NCBI RefSeq assembly: GCF_000003195.3 | Contig: NC_012876.2 | Span: 47,797,276 to 47,861,275 of the forward strand | Direction: 5' to 3' | Length of the DNA: 64,000 nucleotides | Source: Sorghum bicolor | Lineage: Eukaryota > Streptophyta > Magnoliopsida > Poales > Poaceae | Shown here: one piece after another, positions 55,305 through 64,000 of the stretch | Numbering within the stretch: the first letter of the stretch is position 1 | Layout of the letters: every line of letters begins with the position of its first letter | Made by a program: the position numbers and the translations under genes | The notes under the pieces: generated by a model | What the model was told of the DNA's origin: nothing | Seen by the model: only the letters and a program-made list of their open reading frames with translations | Database searches by the model: none

Positions 55305-55325
55305 GCCGATAGGAGTGTTATCGGC
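55305..55325. other. 21-bp dyad 2 between convergent genes of D
   Basis: A second perfect dyad, 65 bp from the first and about 12 bp from the end of the pol homology. Confidence 0.7.
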
Positions 55326-55336
55326 ACTAAAACCTT

Positions 55337-56330
55337 TTATGCATCGACCCATACGCTTGGGTAATATTTCTTTAGATATTTGCCATTCGATGCTCTAGGA
55401 AATTCAACTCCTTCGAGAGTTTCTAAGATATAGGCATTGCCAGGAGCAGATCGATTTATCCGATAGGGACCATCCCAATTAGTAGACAACTTCCCAAATT
55501 TTGAACTTTTAGTTCCGATCGGTAAGATTTGTTTCCATACCAAGTCTCCATCGGCAAACTCCTTAGCCTTTACTTTCTTATCATACCATCTAGCAACTCT
55601 CTTTTTATTTTCTTCTATGCTTATCAAAGCCCTCAACCGATGCCCTGCTAAATCATCCAACTCGTCTTTCATCAAAGTAGCATAGTCATCGGCAGTCAAT
55701 TGCTCTTGAAAAGATAACCGCCTAGATCCAGTCTTGATTTCCTAGGGTAGCACTGCATCATGTCCATACACCAATTGATAAGGTGAAACTTTGGTCGACC
55801 CATGACAAGCCATCCGATATGACCATAAAGCTTCATTCAACAACGTATGCCACCTCCTAGGATTTTCTTCAATCTTCCGTTTAATAAGTTTGATAATTCC
55901 TTTGTTAGATGCCTCGGCCTGCCCATTAGCTTGAGCATAATAAGGAGAGGAATTTAACACTTTAATTCCCATACCGATTGCAAACTCATCAAACTCCCCT
56001 GATGTAAACATAGTACCCTGATCGGTAGTAATTGTTTGAGGAATACCAAATCGGTAAATAATATGCTCTTTCACAAAATCAATCATATCGGCCGATGTGA
56101 TTTTCTTCAAAGGAATAGCTTCAACCCACTTGGTGAAATAATCGGTGGCAACCAAGATGAATTTATGCCCTTTGCTTGATGGTGGGTAAATTTGGCCGAT
56201 TAGATCAATATCCCATCCGCAGGACGGCCAAGGTTTAATAATAGGATTCATGGCCGATGCGGGTGCCCTTTGAACATTGCCAAATTTCTGACATCCTTAA
56301 CATCCCTTGAAATATTTAAAACAATCTTCA
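55337..56330 (-). pseudogene. pol: integrase of element D
   Basis: Catalytic core in the open piece 56251-55742: W-D-I-D-L-I-G, T-T-D-Q-G-T and G-Q-A-E-A-S give the three acidic residues. The zinc domain lies just upstream, with a stop near 56300. A TAG near 55741 replaces a Trp codon seen in C. The C-terminal part follows at 55699-55337 with F-A-D-G-D-L-V-W-K and ends 12 bp before the dyad. Confidence 0.85.
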
Positions 56331-57101
56331 AGTATGGTTGGCCAATAATACCCATTCCTCCTAATCATCCATTTCATCTTAAAAGCCGACTGATGTGCTC
56401 CACACACTCCTTCATGAATTTCCCCCATCAAACTCTTAGCTTCATCATCACCCAAGCACTTAAGAAGAACTCCATCGATTGTTCGATAATATAACTCATC
56501 CTCGAGGAGTACATACTTGGTAGCTTGAAACCGAACACGTCTCTCAACCCTCCTAGATGGATTCTTCAAATAATCAATGATTTCTTTTCTCCAATCATCG
56601 GCACTAATTGCCGATATTGTATTTAATATGGGCTGATATCCCGAGGCATGCTGAGCTAACCGATTAGCCTCTTCATTATGCAATCGAGGAACATGCTCTA
56701 ATTGGAGATCTTTGAATTCCTTTAATAGTTGCATACTCCTTTCGTAATACGTTATTAAAACTTCACTTCGGCATTCATAACTTCCAGCTAATTGATTTAT
56801 AACCAGCATAGAATCCCCGAAGATTTCAACAGCGTCAACACGAACTTCTTTTAACAACTCCAACCCCTTAATTAAAGCTTGATACTCAGCTTGATTAATT
56901 TGTCGACGTGGCAACAATCGGCAAAGAAAACTCATACTTCCTTCCCTGAGGGGAAATTAACACTATGCCGATTCCTGCCCCCCGGTCACACGTGGATCCA
57001 TCAAAGAAGAGCGTCCAAGGCACAATCTCCAAAGCTTCCACTGCACCGCGATGTTGAGTCACAAAATCGGCCATAATCTGTCCTTTAACCGCTTTAGCCA
57101 A
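56331..57101 (-). pseudogene. pol: archaeal-type RNase H of element D
   Basis: F-F-D-G-S-T-C-D-R-G-A-G-I-G at about 57010-57050, N-Q-A-E-Y-Q-A-L at about 56880-56905 and G-D-S-M-L-V-I at about 56795-56815. One frame break near 56920 separates the halves. D keeps the glycine codon that became TGA in C. Confidence 0.82.
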
Positions 57102-58440
57102 TTCGTAACGCAGATCGAATTCCTACAGTGCCAAAATCCACTTGCCTATCCTGCCACTCATGATCGGCATAGATAGCATATACCGGAACACATCATCTTT
57201 GCATATAACAGTGCATTCGGCCGATAATAAATAGTGCCTCAACTTAATGCAAGAGAAATATAGGCATAAACATAATTTTTCAATAGCCGAATACCTAGTC
57301 TCAGCTTCAATTAATCTTCTACTTAAATAGTAAATTACACGCTCCTTCCCTTAAAATTCTTGAATTAAAGCCGAATCGATGACCATCCCATCAGTAGACA
57401 AATATAATCTGAAGGGCTTTCCTTGTTGAGGTGGACTCAGAACTGGAGGATTTATCAAATAATTCTTGATTTCATCCAAAGCCAACTGTTGCTCTTTCCC
57501 CCATATGAACTCTTGATCGGCTTTCAATTTAAGTAAAGGACTGAAAGGCACGAATTTTACCAGACAAATTAGATATAAACCGTCTGATAAAATTTACCTT
57601 GCCGATCAAGGATTGGAGCTCAGTCTTGTTAGTAGGGGCAACAATTTTGTTGATAGCATGAACAGATCGTCTACTAATTTCAATTCCTCTCTGGTGCAGC
57701 ATGAAACCAAGAAACTGCCCTGCCGATACACCAAAGACACACTTAATGGGATTCATCTTTAAACCATGTTTCCTTGTGCATTCCAACACTTTTCGTAAAT
57801 CGGCAAGATGCTTTGTGAAATCTCCAGACTTAACCACCACATCATCAATATAAATCACCAACTTGCCGATGAACTCATGAAAGATAAAATTCATAGCCCT
57901 CTGATAAGTAGCACCCGCATTTTTCAAACCAAAGGTCATGACTATCCATTCAAACAACCCAACATGACCAGGACATCTAAATGCAGTCTTTGGAATATCC
58001 TCTTCAGCCATGAATATTTGATTATATCCTGCATTGCCATCCACAAAGCTTATGATCCAATGCCCAGCCGCAACATCAACTAGTATATCGGCAACTGGCT
58101 TTGGGTAACCATCCATCGGCGTAGCTTTATTAAGCTTCCCGAAATCAATGCAAACCCGAAGCTTCCCATTTTTCTTGTAAACTGGAACAACATTGGAAAT
58201 CCACTCGGCATACCGACACTGCTGAATAAATTTAGCTTCGATAAGTTTGGTTATTTCGGCCTTAATATCAGGAAGAATATTATGATTACATCGGCGAGCT
58301 GGCTGTTGATGTGGCCGAAATCCAGACTTGATGGGTAACCGATGTTCAACAATCGATCGGTCTAAACCAGGCATCTCAGTATAATCCCAAGCAAAGCAAT
58401 CTTTATATTCCTTTAAAAATCGGTTAACTACTGCTTACAC
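57102..58440 (-). pseudogene. pol: reverse transcriptase and first RNase H of element D
   Basis: RT in the open piece 58374-57529: K-K-N-G-K-L-R-V-C-I-D-F, M-T-F-G-L-K-N-A-G-A-T-Y-Q and catalytic Y-I-D-D (near 57848-57860). A frame break near 57545 leads into the connection (57551-57351) with a stop near 57355. The gypsy-type RNase H then continues to 57120. Nearly co-linear with 11773-13150 of C. Confidence 0.84.
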
Positions 58441-58567
58441 ACAGAATTTAACTTAGCACTAATAAAAGTAGGTCTAGGCTTATCACCACTACCTATATCT
58501 ACCTCTACCAAATCATCGGCCGATGTAAAGCCCTAGCCTAATTTTCCATCATCGACGAACCTATCCA

Positions 58568-59434
58568 TTAAAACTCCTCATCAGAACCGACTGCTTGGAT
58601 CGGTGGAATTTCATAATCGGCAACTTTGAGGAAATCATTCTCCCAAATTTCTCCCAAGATACACCTGATCCTTTCATAAGTGTCCGCCTCTGCCGGTGCA
58701 ATGACATAAGAGGAATCTCCCGGGACAATCTCAATCTTGTCACCTACCCACTGAACCAAGCACTGGTGCATTGTAGACGGGATGCAACAATTGGCATGAA
58801 TCCAATCTCTCCCTAGCAGCAAATCATAAGCACCTTTTACACTGATCACGAAGAAAGTTGTCGGCAAGGTTTTGCTACCGATGGTCAACTCGATGCATAC
58901 TGCCCCCTTAACTAGAGACACATTTCCTTCAAAGTCTTTTAGCATCATATCGGTCTTGGTCAAATCTTGATCTCCTTTCCCAAGTTTCCGATAGACTGCA
59001 TATGGCATGATATTAATAGCAGCCCCACCATCAACTAATATCTTGGTCATAGGCTGACCATCAACTCTCCATTTGATGAACAGAGCTTTAAGATGCTGCC
59101 TTTCACTGTTGGCAGGCTTTTCAAAGATAGCCGTCATCAGATCCAAAGCTAACTGAGCTATCTGGTCGGAAAAATCCAGCTCCTCATCATCACCGGATGG
59201 CGCAAGAAACTCCATCGGCAACATAAATACCATGTCAACATCTGCCGATGGCCCTTTTCCCTTAGGGTCCGGTTGTTGCTGATCTCCAGATTGGTCAGAA
59301 TTCTCGCCTTTGTCCAGCTCTTCTCGTCTTTCACGTTGCAGCCTTCTTTTTTGTGTCCTAGTCAACCCCTCTAGACACCATGGAGGAAGTTGTGGCTGCC
59401 TTGCCGATGGGCGACGACGTTCCCTTGACTCCAT
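58568..59434 (-). pseudogene. pro: protease domain of element D with upstream gag tail
   Basis: An open 288-codon frame. It has a basic Gln/Arg-rich N-terminus (about residues 1-70), then retropepsin with I-L-V-D-G-G-A-A-I-N-I-M (Asp at codon about 142) and D-L-L-L-G-R-D-W (about codon 213). It is continuous upstream with the gag tail after a TAG near 59480. This is the region whose second half survives in C at 11342-11625. Confidence 0.83.
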
Positions 59435-62184
59435 CCGATAAGTATTAGCATCCCTACAAAATATGAACTCATTGGGAACTCATGCATTAGCCATCTCTTC
59501 AAGCTCTTCCTGGTTCCTAGGAAAATATTCAACGCGATCACCAAGCCTATCGTGTACACTGAGTCTGCCCCCCACCCGATCATGAACTGACGCTCTCCCC
59601 CTAATCGGCCCATTAAATCGCTGATCTTCATCTTGATAGCGCCGATCGGATCTGTCATATCGATCATAACCATTGCATTCAGGGCAATCTCTAACAGTAG
59701 GTAATTTGATGTTCTGCTCCCAGCAATGGGTAAAGAATGGGCAGTTCCAATGATCCTTGTGCCGATTCCACTCTTGACGACGTCTTTCTTCTTCCCGATG
59801 ATAGTCTTCTTGCTAGCGCCGATATCGATCCTCACGTTGCTGCCAAGTCTCCTGAGGCCTTCTATGAGTTATCACAATACCGGATCGGGGAGGCCTTCCC
59901 AAGTTGGTTCCCTCCTAGATCAAACCTTTTCCTTTGGCATCGGCAGCAGTAATCTGATGTTGAGGATCGACCGATGCACTTCTTTCAGTTCCTTCCGACG
60001 TCAAGACCTTGGTCTTTCCCTTAGCATCCAACATGTTTGTCGGAAAAGGGTGTTGATCAATCTTCATCGGCTTCTGCACTTTAGAACTATCAAACATAAT
60101 TCTCCTAGATTCTATAGCCAATTGTAGCTGTTGTCTGAAAACCTTGCACTCATTAGTGCTGTGAGAAGTCGCGTTGTGCCACTTGCAATATTTCATCTTC
60201 TTCAGTTCCTCAGCCGATGGAATCACATGATTGGGTGACAGCTTGATCTGGCCTTCCTGAAGTAGAAAGTCAAATATCCTATCGGCTTTGGTAACATCAA
60301 ATGCGAACTTCTCTAGCTCTTTATGTCCAAAAGGGCAAGACATCGGCTTCTTATTTTTCACCCACTCCGCCAAGCCGATGACTGGCTCTTCATCAGAATC
60401 CGAGCTTGCTACCTCATCAACAAATGACACCTTTTTGTTTCATGCTCTCTTTGGTTCAAAGGGTTTGACATCCTGGTCGGAAATCCTTTGCACCAAGTGA
60501 CTTAGGCTCTCGAACTCTTGAGAAGCATACTTCTCTCTGATATGTGGCAACAAACCCTGAAACGCCAAATCGGCTACATGCCGATCGTCCAAAACTAGGC
60601 TATAACATTCTTGACTTCCCGCAACCTCTGCACAAAGCTTTCAACCGATTCATCGTTGTTCTACTTCAACCTAAATAAATTGGTAATTTTCTTCTCATGA
60701 ACTCTAGAGAAGAAGTACTTGTGGAGCTGCTTCTCTAGATCGGCCCAGGTGATCACCGAGTTGGGAGGTAACGAAATAAACCAGGTGAAAGCCGATCCAG
60801 ACAAAGATGATGAAAACAGACGAACCCTCAATTCATCCCTATTAGCAGCTTCCCCACATTGGATGATGAACTCGTTGACATGCTCCATAGTCGATGTATC
60901 ATCCTGTCCAGAAAATTTAGTGAAATCTGGTACCTTGTACCGAATTGGAAGTGGGATTAAATCATACGCAGGAGGATACGGAGTCCGATAAGAGTAAGTG
61001 TTGACTTTGGGTTTTATCCCAAATTGGTCCCTCATCACTTCGGCTATCTTCTCGGCCCAATAAGCATCGGCATCTTGCCGATGAGGTGGTTGCGGATCTG
61101 GCACCTCTTGATATGCTTCTACGTGTCTCTGAGGTGCACGATCTGCCTGGAATATGGGGTTGATCATCTGACCATCAATTTGTTGACCAAGATTCATCGG
61201 CTGGTTGGTCAACCCTTGATTCTGGAACCCAGGTTGGATCTGGCCCTGTTGAAACCCTAGAGCCTGATGATTCTGTTGAGGCATCTGTGGAAAGACTAAC
61301 TGCCCCGTCCATCCACTCTTAGGATTCATTGGCATAAACCCTATTGATGGGTGGAAATTGGGCATCATCATTGAATTGACATACCCAGGCTGTGTCATAA
61401 ACCTCTGCTGCGTGGGCATTGAGTCTGCCGATTCGTTAGGCATCTGGAATGTTGGAGCATGAGAATTCCCAGTGTATGGTCTTGCAGTAGTAGTTGTATT
61501 ATACTGGGGACTCTGATTCATCGGTAGATTTGGAGGTGCCGATGCCATAGGAGCCTTGCCTCTCATGTCAGCCGTTTGAGACGTGCCGGGCGTCTTCAAT
61601 ATCATCTATGGGGGCATACCATAACCCCACCAGTTGGGAGGAACAGATCCCGACATTGCTGATGCTAGTAGATCTGTGGCAAGCTTGATTTGCTCATCTA
61701 AAGTTGATGGATTGGTCGTCATAGGCATAGATTGCACATTAGTGAGCCCTAATGTGCTTGGAGGAGAAGTAACCTCTATACCCGCAGCGGCTGTAGCAGC
61801 TGATGGAGCTGTAACCACTGGTGATCCCGGCTGATGATGGGCAGGACCCACATAATTGGGTGGCAACTGTCCTTCTTTGAAAGTTCTAGCCACGGCATTG
61901 AAAACCGTATTGGACAACACACCAGCTTGATTGATCAAGGCATGGTTAATAGCATTATCAACCATGTCTTGAAGTTTACCAGGATTGGCTTCAAAAGTAA
62001 TCTGCCGGGGTGCCGGCAGCACTTCTTTTTGGATCACCTCGCCACTCCTATTGATACTGAAGGATTTCAAGCACTGCTGCTTGTAGTCCTCCATGGCTTT
62101 TGCAATAGCTTGTTTCTGCTCATCTCTGAGATTGGCTTCTGTCACGGGGATGACGTTCTCCAAGTCGAAATCAGTGTTCAACAT
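59435..62184 (-). pseudogene. gag: gag of element D
   Basis: Start codon at 62184-62182, just after the primer site. The first part (to 61606) is Pro/Ala-rich and ends in a stop. 61605-60661 is a Gln/Met/Pro-rich segment plus the capsid core (V-P-D-F-T-K-F-S-G-Q-D-D, A-F-T-W-F, L-E-K-Q-L-H-K-Y-F), ending in a stop. 60430-59915 contains a zinc box C-x2-H-x4-H-x4-C (about 60165-60210). Further stops occur near 60440, 59915 and 59813. It decodes to a Tat-type gag of roughly 900 codons, broken at least four times. Confidence 0.8.
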
Positions 62185-62205
62185 GTTGATCTTGATCTTG
62201 AATCT

Positions 62206-62223
62206 ATCCCACTGGGCGTGCCA
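62206..62223 (-). other. primer binding site of D
   Basis: On the minus strand TGGCACGCCCAGTGGGAT, seven bases inside the LTR end. The tRNA is not assigned. Confidence 0.6.
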
Positions 62224-62230
62224 AAAGATG

Positions 62231-62408
62231 TGTTGATGCGAAGGCTGATCTGCAAACACAAAGGGCTACTACCCGATTCAAACGTTAAGGCGTGCCAACC
62301 GATTTGACCTTACTATCGGCAAAGGTGATAACTCGAATACTTTGGTCCCGACAACAGCGATGCGCCCGGATGTCACGGCCAAGGGGTATTCACACGGAAC
62401 TCGAGAAT
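62231..62408 (-). repeat. 5' LTR of D, truncated by H
   Basis: Matches 50599-50776. It stops after GAGAAT at 62408, where TGTGGCAGAACC starts. Confidence 0.85.
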
Positions 62409-64000
62409 TGTGGCAGAACCCCCTAAGTGTTTGGGCCCACCGGCACCTGCCATTGTACTAAGGACCTCTGACGGTGATGCCGGGAGTCCTCCCACTTTAG
62501 AAGTCCGATGAGCATTGCTGGGCGCTCATTCCACTGCTACCTGTGGCGTACCAAGCTGGCTCGTCCTGACCACTGGTAATGGTCAAACAACGAGAACTGT
62601 TTCTTCTCGCCCTTACAGGATAGCAAGTGGCCACCTTAACACCAGGATCATTCGTTGCGAAGATAAAGCAGTAACTCAACGACATAAGACCAAAATAATA
62701 TTTCAGAGTGAAACAGCGGAAGTATTACATAACTTAATTTACAAAAGGAGTTCTTCCAAATAGTAGAGTGTTATTACAAGCCTGGTCCAGCGGAGCAACT
62801 GAAACTTTAGTATAGACAGAACAAATTTACAGACCCTGCCCATGGGTCACGCTCACTCTTCTTCGTCGTCAACCTCGACGACGGTCACACAACAGGGTCC
62901 GAAACAAGTCGGCTCCTGTGCTTCACCTGCAACAGGGGTATTGAAACCCTGAGTACGGGAGTACTCAACAAGACTTACCCGATGGGAAAAGAGGAGAACT
63001 TAGGGATGCAGGCTTAGGGTAGACAAGGGGTGGCTGAGCAAGGAGCCAAAGTGTTTTGCGTAAAAAGCTTACTAGTAGTGCATCCTTATTTTCAAGTTTT
63101 ACCCACGAATTCCTCCCTCGCAGAGGCCGAGGAGTTCGAGGACAGTCTAACTGGTTGTTCCCCACAGACGAATCCGTGAGTTCCTAGTCCTATCATAAAG
63201 TATTATTTATCGATGGCCATAGCTTCATGTCGCTATGAGTCCGGGAATTGGGATCCGAACCTCATGGGACATTTTCCCCTTTCTCAGGTTATCATTCAGT
63301 TGCATATTTAACTACGATGAGGGTCGAAGGAATTGAGTCTCCCAATCGGGGAGCAACGACGATTCGAATCGCTTAGCAATCCAGCTGGAGTTCCTAACCA
63401 CCCGACATATGTAGAACCAAATCTTGCATATATCAACCCAAATCAAGCTCTCCCCAAATTTGACCAGGTTCGCGGCACCCGAGAGCACAGTACTCCACCA
63501 TCCTACAGCCGATCTAGATGTTTTCCGGTCATCTCAGATCCGTAAGGTGGGTACACACTACTCTCGCCATCTTTCCACTCCCAGTGCGCGAGTAGCTGTT
63601 CGCGTCGAGGGATCACAAGACCGGGCTTACCGAGGGCAAGTGGCTAGTACTATAAATTCTCAACCCAGCAGGCCATCAACGGAACGGTCCTTAATCAACA
63701 CAGTCGGAGACACTACTTTAAGACTCCATTCTTAGAGCAAGTCCACCGACCGGTCTCAAATTGAAACATCATTGATCGTAAGTGTATCCCACAACAACCC
63801 TTCAAACTTTCTTGTTTAAAAACCTATCTAGTAGCAGGGCTAAGCATCGCTACGCAGTTTTAAAATAAAACAGGTGTCAAGGACAGGATACAGATATCAA
63901 GGTAGTAAATGCAGCAAGTAGGTTAACCCAATTCTCAACTATCTAATGCAGCATTTTCAATTCATAAGTGACAAAAGATTTAAAACATCCAAGGAGGGGT
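62409..64000 (-). repeat. long LTR H (incomplete, runs off the window)
   Basis: Starts TGTGGCAGAACC. It shares a series of blocks with solo LTR G in the same order and orientation: an A-A-C-C-C-T-G-A-G-T-A-C-G block (62946), a GATTCGAATCG block (63361) and a GGTCCTTAAT block (63689). By the orientation fixed with element I, it is in the minus direction. Whether it is solo or part of a full element cannot be told. No gene seen. Confidence 0.75.

Larger units (their letters stand above)
50599..62408 (-). mobile_element. Tat-lineage Ty3/gypsy element D with antisense gene
   Basis: Reversed order: 5' LTR (62408-62231, cut by H), primer site, gag, protease, RT, RNase H, second RNase H, integrase, paired dyads, antisense plant-mobile-domain gene (51874-55178, plus), purine tract, 3' LTR (51314-50599). 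It is the most complete member of the C/D family here, although all genes carry stops or shifts. By hand the overlapping 178 bp of the two LTRs differ at 9 positions (about 5%). Confidence 0.9.

Noticed and set aside
1..64000. CRISPR array, prophage, integron, operon or tRNA/rRNA gene
   Set aside because: No regular direct-repeat/spacer pattern, no bacterial gene layout, and the only tRNA-like signals are short primer-site complements next to LTRs.

Overview
The window is a heterochromatin-like stretch of a plant nuclear genome, almost certainly a large-genome grass. I infer this from Athila- and Tat-lineage Ty3/gypsy elements, long LTRs beginning TGTAACACCC with an initiator-tRNA-Met-type primer site, and plant-type short introns. 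The species is not identifiable from the sequence; a panicoid grass is a guess. I find no ordinary host gene, rRNA or tRNA gene or CRISPR array. Essentially all 64 kb can be assigned to nested LTR retrotransposons.

Layout, with my own labels. Copy 0 (1-2660, minus) is a gag-protease-RT fragment of a Tat element. Athila-type element A (2661-9645, minus) is inserted into its gag and carries one intact gag-protease gene. An Athila tail J (9646-11341, plus) abuts a 5'-truncated Tat element C (11342-19638, plus). C abuts a decayed Athila fragment B (19639-21936, minus). The long-LTR element I (21937-24397, plus: LTR, primer site, leader) cuts the LTR of B. Athila-type element E (24398 onward, plus) cuts I. 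The 3' LTR of E is split by the complete 18.3-kb Tat element F (31683-49955, plus; target duplication AAGTT) and is cut again by Tat element D (50599-62408, minus). F is itself split inside its RT by a 3.97-kb solo LTR, G (36167-40131; target duplication AGATT). The 5' LTR of D is cut by H, another long LTR (62409 to the end).

The notable biology is in the Tat elements. C and D carry pol in one direction and, between integrase and the 3' LTR, an antisense spliced gene for a plant-mobile-domain protein with a basic/proline-rich linker and a C-terminal coiled coil. In C six exons join in phase with only two premature stops. F carries in the same place an antisense spliced gene with a different N-terminal domain (the 'putative gypsy type transposon' domain), again followed by a lysine-rich/proline-rich linker and a long coiled coil. 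Each Tat family is also crowded with its own short word, in coding, intronic and LTR DNA alike: TGCCGAT/ATCGGCA in C and D, TCGA in F and copy 0. C and D share a pair of dyads built from the same word between the convergent gene ends, and F has a comparable dyad. A self-recognition system (element-encoded antisense protein plus a dispersed short motif) is my inference.

A and E lack reverse transcriptase and integrase and look non-autonomous. A has an intact gag joined to two tandem aspartic-protease domains. E has a different gag without zinc knuckle or protease. Hand-counted LTR divergence (A about 1%, F about 4%, D about 5%) agrees with the nesting order. Every pol in the window is broken by stops or frameshifts.
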